From Sphingomonas naphthae (GTDB lineage: Bacteria > Pseudomonadota > Alphaproteobacteria > Sphingomonadales > Sphingomonadaceae), in contig NZ_CP117411.1 of assembly GCF_028607085.1 (NCBI RefSeq), positions 2,914,001 to 2,978,000 on the forward strand: a DNA stretch of 64,000 nucleotides. Reading direction: 5' to 3'. Positions 35,423-43,982 of this stretch are shown piece by piece. A program made the position numbers and the translations under genes. A model generated the notes under the pieces. The model had not been told where the DNA came from and did no database searches. It was given only the letters and a program-made list of their open reading frames with translations. Each line of letters begins with the position of its first letter. Positions within the stretch are counted from its first letter, which is position 1.

Positions 35423-35521
35423 GCGGCGTCCTTATCGGGTCGGGCGGATCGTTGCCAAGCCATTGCGGCGACATGGCGGCGGGATTGGGCAATATCTGCC
35501 CGCTGTGTCGCGGCCGTGCCG

Positions 35522-36445
35522 CTATTTCAGCCAGCCGGCGGCGCGATACCAGGCGGCGGCGTCCACCAGCCCGGCGCGCGTGTCGATTCGCGGTTGCCAG
35601 ATTTCGGGCGCGGGGCGGGCGTGCGGGCCGGCGACCCAATCGGGATGGCTGTACATACGCACCCGATCCGGCGTGAGCTTGGCGCCCGCGCGGCGGAACA
35701 GGCCGTCGAGGAAAGCGGCGGCGCGCATCACCGCCATCGGCACCGCGATCGGCCGCACCGGCCGGCCGACCGCGGCGCCGATGGCCCGGGCGAAATCGGT
35801 GTGGCTCCAGCCGCCCTCGATCCCGTCATCGGGCTCGTAGGTCTGGTGGATCGTCTCGGGCCGATTGGGCAGATCGATCAGCAGGCGGCACAGATCCTCG
35901 GCCGCGATCACCGAGAGGCGCCCGCCCGGCGGCAGCAGGACGAAGCCGTGGCGCGCCATGCGGAAGAATTCGAGCGTCTCGCGATCGCCCGGCCCGTAGA
36001 CGGCGGGCGGGCGGACGATGGTGAAATCCAGCCCGCCGGCCGCCGCCGCCAGCCGCACCCGCTGTTCGGAGACGAGCTTCGACCAGCCATAGGCCGACAG
36101 GTCCGGCTCGCGCGCGGAGAGCGAGGAGACATGGATAAAGCGCCGCACGCCCGCCGCCTTCACCGCCGCCAGCAAGGTTTCGGTGCCGGTGATGTTGCCC
36201 TGCGCGAAACCGGCGCGATCGGGCGCGTTGATGACCCCGGCGACGTGGATCACCGCATCGGCCCCCGCCACCAACTCGGCGAGGCTCTCGGGCCGGTCGA
36301 GCGCGCCCTTCACCCACGCCACCCCTGCCTGCGCCGGCTGCTCGCGCCGGGTGAGCGCGCGGACCTCATGGCCGTTCGCCCGCGCCATGCGGAGCAGATG
36401 CCCGCCGACGAAACCGGTGCCGCCGGTGATCGCCAGCACCGCCAT
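35522..36445 (-). CDS. NAD-dependent epimerase/dehydratase, candidate ceramide reductase
   Basis: 307 residues, extended SDR: 'LAITGGTGFVGGHLLR' binds NAD(P), catalytic Ser near 'FIHVSSLSAREPDLS', and Tyr-Lys in 'YGWSKLVSEQ'. Caulobacter has an epimerase-like reductase (CerR) next to spt that reduces the 3-keto group in ceramide synthesis; the position here just upstream of the ACP-spt pair supports the same role, but that is inference. Alternative: an NDUFA9-like or sugar epimerase. ATG overlaps the proB stop by one base, so it is coupled to proB. Confidence 0.8.
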   Translation of the reverse strand: MAVLAITGGTGFVGGHLLRMARANGHEVRALTRREQPAQAGVAWVKGALDRPESLAELVAGADAVIHVAGVINAPDRAGFAQGNITGTETLLAAVKAAGVRRFIHVSSLSAREPDLSAYGWSKLVSEQRVRLAAAAGGLDFTIVRPPAVYGPGDRETLEFFRMARHGFVLLPPGGRLSVIAAEDLCRLLIDLPNRPETIHQTYEPDDGIEGGWSHTDFARAIGAAVGRPVRPIAVPMAVMRAAAFLDGLFRRAGAKLTPDRVRMYSHPDWVAGPHARPAPEIWQPRIDTRAGLVDAAAWYRAAGWLK

Positions 36446-37572
36446 CAGAGCTGCACCATATGGTCGCGATGGACCATCGCGGAGCGCGGCGCGTAACCCA
36501 GCGCCTCGCTCGCGGCGTCCTTGCGCAGCCCGGCGATGCGCGTGGCATCGGCGGCGTCATATTCGGAGAGGCCGCGCGCCAGCAGCACGCCTTCGGCCGT
36601 GACGATCTCGATCACGTCGCCGCGCGCGAAGCGGCCCTCGACGCCCTTCACGCCGGGCGCCAGCAGACTGCGCCCGTCGGCCAGCGCCTGCGCCGCGCCC
36701 GCGTCGACCACCAGCCGCCCGCGCGCGGTCAGCCGCCCGGCCAGCCACGCCTTGCGCGCGGTGGCGGCGCGGGGCGCCTCGAACACGGTGCCGCGTGCCG
36801 TCTCGGCATAGCGGCTCAAGGGGCGATCGACCTTGCCGGAGACGATCGCGAGGCGGCAGCCGGCCGACTGGGCGATGCGCGCCGCCTCCAGCTTGGAGAT
36901 CATCCCGCCCGATCCCATGCCCGATGCCGAGCCCGCATCCGCCATCGCCATGATCCGCGCGTCCACCGCGCCGACCTGGGGGATCAGCGTCGCCGTCGGA
37001 TCGACGCCGGGATTGGCGGTGTAGAGCCCGTCGATGTCGGAGAGCAGGATCACCCCCTGCGCGCCCGCCGCCTGCGCCACCCGCGCCGCCAGCCGATCAT
37101 TGTCGCCGAAGCGGATCTCGGCGGTGGCGACCGAATCATTCTCGTTCAGGATCGGCACCACGCCCAGAGCGAGCAGCCGGTCGAGCGTGGCGGCGGCGTT
37201 CAAATAGCGGCGGCGATCCTCCAGATCGTCGAGCGTTACCAGCATCTGCGCCGCCGTCAGCCCCTCGGCGGCCAGCAATTCCGCCCAGCAATGCGACAGC
37301 GCGATCTGGCCGGTCGCCGCCGCCGCCTGCGCATCCTCGAGGCTCGCCCGTCCGCCTTTCGGCAGGCCCAACCGCCGCGCGCCCAGCGCGATCGCGCCCG
37401 AGGAGACGATCGCCACCTGCTGCCCCGCCCGCACCCGCGCGGCGACGTCGGCAACGACGCCTTCCAGCCAGTCGCGCCGCACCGCGCCCGCCGGATCGAC
37501 CAGCAAGGCCGATCCGATCTTCACGATCAGCCGCGAACATTTTTCGGGCGAGAAAGGCGTCGTGTCCGTCAC
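36445..37572 (-). CDS. proB: Glutamate 5-kinase
   Basis: 375 residues: amino-acid kinase domain ('LIVKIGSALLV', 'VAIVSSGAIALGARRLGL', 'PILNENDSVATAEIRFGDNDRLAARVA') and a C-terminal PUA domain (about 280-365, 'KGVEGRFARGDVIEIVTAEGVLLARGL'). First enzyme of proline synthesis. GTG 37572 gives a family-like N-terminus; another in-frame GTG at 37608 has a purine run almost touching it. Neither has an ideal ribosome-binding site, so the start is open. It leads into the epimerase-ACP-spt genes on the same strand. Confidence 0.93.
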   Translation of the reverse strand: MTDTTPFSPEKCSRLIVKIGSALLVDPAGAVRRDWLEGVVADVAARVRAGQQVAIVSSGAIALGARRLGLPKGGRASLEDAQAAAATGQIALSHCWAELLAAEGLTAAQMLVTLDDLEDRRRYLNAAATLDRLLALGVVPILNENDSVATAEIRFGDNDRLAARVAQAAGAQGVILLSDIDGLYTANPGVDPTATLIPQVGAVDARIMAMADAGSASGMGSGGMISKLEAARIAQSAGCRLAIVSGKVDRPLSRYAETARGTVFEAPRAATARKAWLAGRLTARGRLVVDAGAAQALADGRSLLAPGVKGVEGRFARGDVIEIVTAEGVLLARGLSEYDAADATRIAGLRKDAASEALGYAPRSAMVHRDHMVQL

Positions 37573-37739
37573 GATCGCGGGCTTTAGCGGATTTCCGCCG
37601 CGCGTCACCCTCCCGGCGATCGGATGGTGAAGATGGCGTTAGCGATCGCGCGAAAGCGGATCGCAGCGAAGCCCGTGCATAAGCCGGAGCATGGATCGGA
37701 GCCCCAGAGGCCCCTCACCGGATCAAGGCAGAGATTCTG

Positions 37740-38786
37740 ATGAAGCACATATCGGCCGAGAATTTTCCCCAGCTGGATCAGCTCGATAGGCTGATCGACG
37801 AGCGGCGCGCGAAGAAGCCCGCCGCCTTCCCGCGCCACGCCCACGACAAGGCGACCGACCGCGCGGCGCTGGCCCCCACCGTCTTCCACGAACCCTGGTG
37901 GCTGGATATCGCCAGTGAGGGCCAATGGGCCGAGGCGAAGATCGAGAAGGGCGGCAAGATCGTCGCCCGCCTGCCCTATCTGCTGACCCGCAACTCGCTG
38001 GGGCAGAAGATGCTGCGCGCACCCGCCATGACCAACGTGCTCGGCCCCGCGCTGTCGGCCGAGCTGGCGGCGGACACGGCGACCCGCTCGCTCAAGCAAT
38101 TCACCGTCATCCAGGAGCTGATCGCCCAGCTCCCCAATGCTTCCCACGCCTGGTTCCGCATGCACCGCGAGATGGTCAACACGCTCGGCTTCGAGGCGGC
38201 GGGCTTTTCCAGCACGCTCGATTTCACCACCGAGATCGCGCCCGCGCCGTCCGAGGAATTGTGGAAGCAGATGCGCGACAAGACGCGCAACGTGATCCGC
38301 CGCGCGCAGGAGAAGCTTACCGTCTCAGACCGGATCGACGCCGACACCTTCCTCGATCACTATGAATCGAACCTCGCCGAAAAGGGGCGCGACAACGAGC
38401 GACCGCGCCCGATCTGCCGCGCGCTGATCGAGGAATCGGTGCGCCGCAACACTGGCCGGGTGCTGGCCGCGCGCGACGAGGACGGCCAGATCCATGCCGC
38501 GATCTTCACCGTGTGGAACGCCGCCCAGGAACATTATCTGATGTCGACGCGCGCGCCGCGTGGCCACAATGGCGCGGTGCCCCTGCTCATCTGGGAGGCG
38601 TTGCGGAAGGCCGCCGCCGCCGGCCGCATCTTCGATACGGACGGCATCAAGGCGCAGAGCAACATCACCCTCATCACCGGCTTCGGCGGGGCGATCCGGC
38701 CGCGTCTGGCGGTGTCGCGCGGCTCGGTCGGCTATCAGGCGGTGCAGCTGGCGCGCGCCGCGATGGGCAAGCATCAGGCGTTCTGA
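37740..38786 (+). CDS. GNAT/FemAB-like acyltransferase, paralogue 1
   Basis: 348 residues with a two-lobed GNAT fold of the Acetyltransf_6 / FemAB-like type: 'TVFHEPWWLDIAS', 'RLPYLLTRNSLGQKMLRAPAMTNVLGP', 'WFRMHREMVNTLGFEAAGF', 'KTRNVIRRAQEKL' and 'HNGAVPLLIWEALRKAAAAG'. Members add acyl or amino-acid groups to amines. Caulobacter ceramide synthase (bCerS) is a GNAT-type protein encoded near spt, so an N-acylating role in sphingolipid synthesis is a reasonable inference for this gene or the next, 2.5 kb from spt. Not proven by sequence. Confidence 0.75.
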   Translation: MKHISAENFPQLDQLDRLIDERRAKKPAAFPRHAHDKATDRAALAPTVFHEPWWLDIASEGQWAEAKIEKGGKIVARLPYLLTRNSLGQKMLRAPAMTNVLGPALSAELAADTATRSLKQFTVIQELIAQLPNASHAWFRMHREMVNTLGFEAAGFSSTLDFTTEIAPAPSEELWKQMRDKTRNVIRRAQEKLTVSDRIDADTFLDHYESNLAEKGRDNERPRPICRALIEESVRRNTGRVLAARDEDGQIHAAIFTVWNAAQEHYLMSTRAPRGHNGAVPLLIWEALRKAAAAGRIFDTDGIKAQSNITLITGFGGAIRPRLAVSRGSVGYQAVQLARAAMGKHQAF

Positions 38787-38916
38787 TCCACCGTCCCACC
38801 GCAGCAGGCTTGCCGATAAATCCATAATGGATGAATGCCCGGGGCCTGCTTCGGTCGGATGCGATTGGGGCACCCCGTGTCAGGCAGGACGCGAGGTCAC
38901 CGAGAGGGGAGCTTGC

Positions 38917-39969
38917 GTGATTCATCCGGACGCGGCCATCGGCCGCCATCCGCCCGGCCCGCGCGAACAGGCGAGCGGACCTCGCCGGTCGGCCGATCGC
39001 CGGGGCGAGCCGCGCCGCGAGGCAGAACCGCGCCCGATCCCGCACGATCCGCTGAGCCCGACCGTCTTTCACGAAGGCTGGTGGCTCGACATCGCCAGCG
39101 AAGGCCGCTGGCGCGAGGCGCGGGTCGAGCGCGACGGGCGACTGGTCGCGCGCCTGCCCTTCATGCCGGCGCGCAACCGGCTCGGCATGGGGCTGCTGCT
39201 CCCGCCGTCGCTGTGCCATGTGCTGGGGCCAGCCTTCGCGGGCGACGTGCCGGCCGATGGCGGCGCGCGCTCGCTGCGTCGCTTCACCCTCACCGCCGAA
39301 CTGATCGCGCAACTGCCGCCCGCCGCGCACACATGGTTTCGCCTGCATCGCGGCATCGGCGACACGATCGCCTTCGGCGGCGCGGGCTTCGCCACCGTCA
39401 CGGATTTCACCACCGAGATCGCCCCCGCGCCCGAGGCGGATCTGTGGCGGGCGATGCGCGACAAGACACGCAACGTGATCCGCCGCGCCGAACAGCGGCT
39501 GATCCTGACCGACCGGATCGACCCGGCCGAATTCCTGATCTTCTACGAGGAGAATCTGCGCCGACAGGGCCGGCGCAACCACCGCTGCCCGGCGATGCTG
39601 CGCGACCTGATCGCCGCCGCCGTCGAGCGGCGTTCGGGCCGGCTGCTGGTGGCGCACGACGATCGCGGCGAGCTGGCGGCGGGCATCTTCACCGCGTGGA
39701 ACGGCACGCAGGAGCATTACCTCCTCTCCACGCGCGGCCCCCGCGCCGGCAACGGCGGGATCGCCCTGCTGTTGTGGGACGCGATCCGCGCCGCCGCCCG
39801 CGCCGGCCGCCGCTTCGACACCGATGGCCTGCGCTCGGGGCAGAACCATCTGCTGCTGACGGGGCTGGGCGGGGTGATCGTGCCGAGGCTGCTGGTGGAG
39901 CGCGGGACGCTGGCCTACCGGGCGCTGCAACTGGGGATCAATGCTCTGGGCGGGATGCGGCGGCGATAG
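38917..39969 (+). CDS. GNAT/FemAB-like acyltransferase, paralogue 2
   Basis: 350 residues, clearly a tandem duplicate of the preceding gene: 'TVFHEGWWLDIASEGRWREA', 'MRDKTRNVIRRAEQRL' and 'FDTDGLRSGQNHLLLTGLGG' align throughout, with roughly half the residues identical. The first 45 residues are Arg/Pro-rich and differ. Start GTG 38917 follows GAGAGGGGA at about 7 bases; the much longer open frame upstream overlaps paralogue 1. Divergence suggests a different acyl donor or amine acceptor. Same functional reservations as for paralogue 1. Confidence 0.75.
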   Translation: MIHPDAAIGRHPPGPREQASGPRRSADRRGEPRREAEPRPIPHDPLSPTVFHEGWWLDIASEGRWREARVERDGRLVARLPFMPARNRLGMGLLLPPSLCHVLGPAFAGDVPADGGARSLRRFTLTAELIAQLPPAAHTWFRLHRGIGDTIAFGGAGFATVTDFTTEIAPAPEADLWRAMRDKTRNVIRRAEQRLILTDRIDPAEFLIFYEENLRRQGRRNHRCPAMLRDLIAAAVERRSGRLLVAHDDRGELAAGIFTAWNGTQEHYLLSTRGPRAGNGGIALLLWDAIRAAARAGRRFDTDGLRSGQNHLLLTGLGGVIVPRLLVERGTLAYRALQLGINALGGMRRR

Positions 39970-40021
39970 ACATGCCGCTAGCTCGACAATCCCGGCGAAG
40001 CGGCAACCCTGAAAATGAAAA

Positions 40022-40050
40022 GACCACCGGGGCGTGTGGCCCCGGTGGTC
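40022..40050 (-). terminator. Terminator of a putative small minus-strand transcript
   Basis: GACCACCGGGG (40022-40032) pairs with CCCCGGTGGTC (40040-40050). On the minus strand the stem is followed by TTTTCATTTTC, a good terminator tail. The gene it serves must lie at 40050-40360, where only a micro-ORF is seen. Confidence 0.65.
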
Positions 40051-40160
40051 CCTTGCATGGTCAGCGGCCGGAAGATCGGCCCGGGAGACCATCGGCACTC
40101 CTGCCTCCAAAGAGGCCCGGTTCGCGAGCAGCGCGTGATCCGCTGCCACCCCAACCGATT

Positions 40161-40217
40161 TTAGGAGCGCGTCCCCCGAACGGACAGAACCGACCTCACT
40201 GCTGAACCATGAGACAT
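40161..40217 (-). CDS. Micro-ORF (18 aa) with extended Shine-Dalgarno
   Basis: ATG 40217 opens an 18-codon frame, peptide MSHGSAVRSVLSVRGTRS, ending in TAA. Upstream, minus-strand AAAGGAGGTGAT (40232-40221) is complementary to 12 or 13 bases of the 16S rRNA 3' end, with 7 bases between AGGAGG and ATG: the strongest ribosome-binding site in the window. A terminator lies 110 bases downstream. Together this looks like a small mRNA or dual-function RNA. I do not recognise the peptide. Within 39970-40447 nothing else is seen except this unit and a palindrome. Confidence 0.5.
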   Translation of the reverse strand: MSHGSAVRSVLSVRGTRS

Positions 40218-40362
40218 CGGATCACCTCCTTTCGCCAAGTTGTAGACAGGCAGAAGATGAGTCACTTTTGGCGCACGAACAAGTCTTGAATCGAATAATT
40301 TCGGCCTTACCATCCTGCCTCCCGCGACCCTCCCGATCGGCTGGCGCGCGCGCCCGAACACC

Positions 40363-40431
40363 CGTCATTGCGAGCGCAGCGAAGCAATCCAGCGGCGGAA
40401 CCTGGATTGCTTCGCTGCGCTCGCAATGACG
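40363..40431. repeat. Intergenic palindrome, family A (copy 3)
   Basis: CGTCATTGCGAGCGCAGCGA and its inverse (40412-40431) enclose a compact spacer; each side also carries the GAAGCAATCC / GGATTGCTTC segment. Same unit as at 17667 and 26752. It lies directly downstream of the GGDEF gene. Confidence 0.85.
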
Positions 40432-40447
40432 AGGAAAGCGGTGCTGT

Positions 40448-42619
40448 TTACGCCGCCAGATGCAACTGATCGCGGCCCGCGAACTTCGCCGAATACAGCG
40501 CCTGATCCGCCCGCGCGATCAGCCCCTGGCTGTTGATCCGCCCGTCATGCGCGGCGACGCCGATGCTGACGGTGACGGTGGGGATTTCGGCGTCGGCGGT
40601 CGTGGTGGCGGCGACGGCCAGACGAAGGCGTTCGCCGACGGTGACGGCATGATCCGCCTCGGCGCCCGGCATCAGCACCGCGAACTCCTCGCCGCCGATG
40701 CGGCCGACCACGTCGCCCGTCCGCACCGCGCCAAGTGCGGCCTGCGCGACCTGGCGCAGAACCACGTCGCCCACCGTATGGCCATAGGTGTCGTTGACCT
40801 TCTTGAAATGATCCACGTCGAAGATGGCGAGCGACAGCGGCTTGCCGAATTCGCGCGACAGATCGATCTCGCGCGCCAGCTGGCGCAGGAAGGCGCGGCG
40901 GTTGGCGAGGCCGGTCAACTCGTCGGTATCGGCCTCGACCATGGCGGCGCGGGCGGCGGCCTCGGCCGCCATGCGCGCGGCGATGGCATCCTCCTCGACC
41001 TGCTTGCGCGCCGAGACGTCGCGCGCGACGCCGATCACCTCGATCTCGCCGACGGGGTTGCGCGCGGCGCGGGCCGACATTTCGATCCACAGCCAGTGGC
41101 CGATCGCATGGCGCACCCGGAAGCTGATGACCTCGCGATCGGCCGCGCCCGAACGAAGGCGGCGCAGCGACGCCTTCACGATCGGCGCGTCGTCGGGATG
41201 GGCCGCGAACAGGCCGCTGTCGGGCTGCGCCGCAGCGGCGGCGGTAAGGCCCATCAGCGCCTCGATCGAGGGCGAGACATAGGTCATGCCGCGCACATCG
41301 TTGAGGCAGAAGATCGTATCCGAGGCGTTTTCCGCGAGCAGGCGATAGCGGCGCTCGCTTTCAGCCACCGCCTGCTCGGCGCGAATGCGGTCGCTGATCT
41401 CGCGGACGGTGCCGAACAGGCCCTGGCGGTTGCCATCTTCCGAGGGGACGAGGCTGGCGCGGATCTGCACCCAGCGCTGCGCGCCGCGCACGGCGGGCAG
41501 CCGCACTTCCAACATCAATTCGTCGATCTTGCCGGCGCGCAGCAGCGCCTCGGCATCGAACACGCGCGCCTGATCGTCGATATGGACGAAGGCGAAGGCC
41601 GGCGTGCCGAGGCTGTCGCGCACCGGCCGCCCGGTCAGCTCGGTCCAGGCGGGGTTGAGGAAAGTCAGCCGGCCGCGCCGATCGGATTCGAAGATCACGT
41701 CCGAATTGCGATCGATGATGTTGCGGTGGGCGCGATCGGAGACGGCGAGGCGATCCGCCAGCTTGCGCTCGGCGGCGAATTTGGCGGCCATCGGCACCGT
41801 CGCGAGGAAGCAGCAGACGACGTAGAATTGGCAATAGACCGAGCGCACCAGATCGTCCGCGCGGATCGTGGCGATCGGGCCGGAACCGAGCGCGGTATAG
41901 ATGCTGCCGATCACCACGATCAGCATGAGGCCGGTGACCGTACCGAACGCGCCCAGCCGATAGGTGGCGATGGCGAGCGCCGCCATCGGCACGAACAGCA
42001 TCGGCAGGCCGCTCTGGCCGAAGCTGGCGATCGTGGCCGCGGTGACGAACAGCAGCATCAGCGTCGCCTCGACCGCGTCGCGGGTCAGCCGCCGCTGCGC
42101 GCCGCGCGCCATGTAGGTGAGCGCCGAGACGGTGAAGGGCGCCATGATGAGGATACCCAGAGCGTCGGTCAGGAACCAGGATGTCCAGAATTCACGCTCC
42201 GGCACGCCGAGGCTGGCGACCGACGCGCCCAGCACCGCCGACACGATCGCGACCGCGCCGAACGCCCAGATGTGGCGCATGTTGGTGAAATCGGGGCGGC
42301 GGCCGAACAGCCGGTCGAGAATGGCGACCGCCGCGATCGTCTCGATCAGATTGGCGGCGGTGAACAGGGCCGACAGCGGCAGGCCGACGCCCGCCGCCTG
42401 CACGTTGGCGGCGAGGCTGCCGACCGCGCCGGCCAGCAGCAGCGCGCGGCGGCGCGCGCGATCGGCGACCAGCACCACGCCGATAAGGATGCCGTTGGAG
42501 GTCCAGACCAGCGTCATGCCGTCGTTGGAAACGGGTATCAGCAGCGCGAACAGCGCGGTGGCGTAATAAAGCCAGGCCGCCGCCATCGGGCCGGCGAAGG
42601 GGGTGAATCTTGCCAACAT
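40448..42619 (-). CDS. MASE1-PAS-PAS diguanylate cyclase
   Basis: About 723 residues. N-terminal MASE1 membrane sensor with roughly eight helices (1-290), two PAS domains with PAC motifs ('RNIIDRNSDVIFESDRRGRL', 'YRLLAENASDTIFCLNDVRG'), a short coiled linker rich in Ala, and a GGDEF domain with the active motif 'RIGGEEFAVLMPG' preceded by 'DVDHFKKVNDTYGHTVGDVVL'. It should make cyclic di-GMP. A weak RxxD-like inhibitory site cannot be asserted. The ORF opens at TTG 42679; ATG 42619 fits the start of the first membrane helix better. No EAL domain. Confidence 0.93.
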   Translation of the reverse strand: MLARFTPFAGPMAAAWLYYATALFALLIPVSNDGMTLVWTSNGILIGVVLVADRARRRALLLAGAVGSLAANVQAAGVGLPLSALFTAANLIETIAAVAILDRLFGRRPDFTNMRHIWAFGAVAIVSAVLGASVASLGVPEREFWTSWFLTDALGILIMAPFTVSALTYMARGAQRRLTRDAVEATLMLLFVTAATIASFGQSGLPMLFVPMAALAIATYRLGAFGTVTGLMLIVVIGSIYTALGSGPIATIRADDLVRSVYCQFYVVCCFLATVPMAAKFAAERKLADRLAVSDRAHRNIIDRNSDVIFESDRRGRLTFLNPAWTELTGRPVRDSLGTPAFAFVHIDDQARVFDAEALLRAGKIDELMLEVRLPAVRGAQRWVQIRASLVPSEDGNRQGLFGTVREISDRIRAEQAVAESERRYRLLAENASDTIFCLNDVRGMTYVSPSIEALMGLTAAAAAQPDSGLFAAHPDDAPIVKASLRRLRSGAADREVISFRVRHAIGHWLWIEMSARAARNPVGEIEVIGVARDVSARKQVEEDAIAARMAAEAAARAAMVEADTDELTGLANRRAFLRQLAREIDLSREFGKPLSLAIFDVDHFKKVNDTYGHTVGDVVLRQVAQAALGAVRTGDVVGRIGGEEFAVLMPGAEADHAVTVGERLRLAVAATTTADAEIPTVTVSIGVAAHDGRINSQGLIARADQALYSAKFAGRDQLHLAA

Positions 42620-42732
42620 ATCAACCGACCGATCAGGACGCGGGAGCAATGCGCCGCTATCGCGCAAAAGGGTTAGCAAAGGGTTAATGCGCCCCGGCGG
42701 AACAGCGCGGGCGACCGGCGGTTGAGGGAGCG

Positions 42733-43458
42733 ATGACCCGCCTTTTCCATGTTTCCGACCTGCATTTCGGCCGCGCCGACGAAGCCGCGCTCGACTGGTT
42801 CGCCGGCCTCGTCCGCGCCGAAAAGCCCGATGCGGTGGTCTGCACCGGCGACCTCACGATGCGCGCCCGCAGCGCCGAATATGCCGCCGCCTCGGCGTGG
42901 CTGAAGGCGCTCGACGTGCCGGTCACGATCGAGCCGGGCAATCACGATCTGCCGATGTACAACCTGCTCGCCCGCTTCACCCGCCCCTATGGCCGGTTCG
43001 AGCGGGTCGAGAAGGCGATCGAGCGGGAGATGGATCTGCCGGGCGTATGGGTCGTGCCGCTCAAGACCACGCGGCGCTTCCAGTGGCGCAACTGGAAACA
43101 TGGCGCGGTCAGCCGCTCGCAACTCGACGGGGCGCTGGCCCGGTTGAAGGCCAAGCCCGCCGGCCATGTCGCGCTGATCGCCTGCCACCATCCGCTGGTG
43201 GCGCGAAAGGCCAGCGGCTCGGACCAGACGGCGGGCGGGATCGCGGCGCTGCCGGTGCTGGCGGCGGCGGGCGCGACGGCGGTGCTGTCGGGCCATACCC
43301 ACGATCCGTTCGACCTGCCGTGGGAAACGCCAGGGGGGACGATCCGGCTGGTCGGCGCGGGCACGCTTTCGGAACGGGTGCGGGCCTCACCACCGTCTTT
43401 CAACGAGCTGATCGTGGAGGATGGGGCGCTATCGGTGCGGGTGCGGACGCTGGAGTGA
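42733..43458 (+). CDS. Metallophosphoesterase (calcineurin-like)
   Basis: 241 residues with all calcineurin-like metal motifs in order: 'HVSDLHFGR' (D-x-H), 'CTGDLT' (GD), 'EPGNHDLPM' (GNHD), 'IACHHPLV' (H) and 'LSGHTHDPFD' (GHTH). Similar to CpdA/class III cyclic-nucleotide phosphodiesterase-like proteins, but the substrate cannot be named. GGGAG sits just before ATG 42733. It is divergent from the diguanylate cyclase gene. Confidence 0.9.
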   Translation: MTRLFHVSDLHFGRADEAALDWFAGLVRAEKPDAVVCTGDLTMRARSAEYAAASAWLKALDVPVTIEPGNHDLPMYNLLARFTRPYGRFERVEKAIEREMDLPGVWVVPLKTTRRFQWRNWKHGAVSRSQLDGALARLKAKPAGHVALIACHHPLVARKASGSDQTAGGIAALPVLAAAGATAVLSGHTHDPFDLPWETPGGTIRLVGAGTLSERVRASPPSFNELIVEDGALSVRVRTLE

Positions 43459-43508
43459 TTTACTGCCGGTGCTCCTGCTCCGCAGGAGCACGGCGCGGCA
43501 TCAATGAT

Positions 43509-43703
43509 TCACCCGTAGCAGCCGAACACCCGATCCTGCCCGGCAGGCTCGGGTGGCAGGCCGCCGGCCTGCTCGATCGCGGTGGAGAGCGAGATCGCGG
43601 CCATGATCTGCCCGTGCCGATCGAGGATCGCGAGCGCTTCCGTCATCAAGGCGACGGCGGCATCCATCTCCGACCGCACGTCGCCCTTCAATTCATAGGA
43701 CAT
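43509..43703 (-). CDS. Small conserved-looking cytosolic protein
   Basis: 64 residues from ATG 43703: 'MSYELKGDVRSEMDAAVALM' then 'EALAILDRHGQIMAAISLST' and a C-terminus 'DRVFGCYG'. Predicted all-helical, no membrane segment. The longer ORF to 43787 adds a basic stretch without a start signal. I do not recognise a named family; composition and codon use fit a real gene. The intergenic piece 43788-43982 holds nothing recognisable. Confidence 0.6.
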   Translation of the reverse strand: MSYELKGDVRSEMDAAVALMTEALAILDRHGQIMAAISLSTAIEQAGGLPPEPAGQDRVFGCYG

Positions 43704-43982
43704 TCGATTCTCCGCGAATGGCGTGTCGTGCGCGGCTTTCCGTCGCTTGGCAAGCGGCGCAAAGGGCGGGTCGTTTGATGGACGCAACTAATCCACAATA
43801 ATGAGCATCGCGTTAAGCGGACACCGACAGAACCCTCCATAATGGTGCAAACTCTCGTGCGTAAATTGAACCATTTCAGCCTTTTGCCGCGCATGGCGCG
43901 CAAATTGCGATCGGGCAGCTTGCGGCGAGCTGAATGATCGGCGCGTCTGGCTGAAGGAAAGGCGCGATGCTACGCCCGTGCC

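Noticed and set aside
40219-40233. Fragment of 16S rRNA 3' end
   Set aside because: GGATCACCTCCTTTC matches the 16S end, but similarity stops there; on the minus strand it is correctly placed as a Shine-Dalgarno before an ATG.
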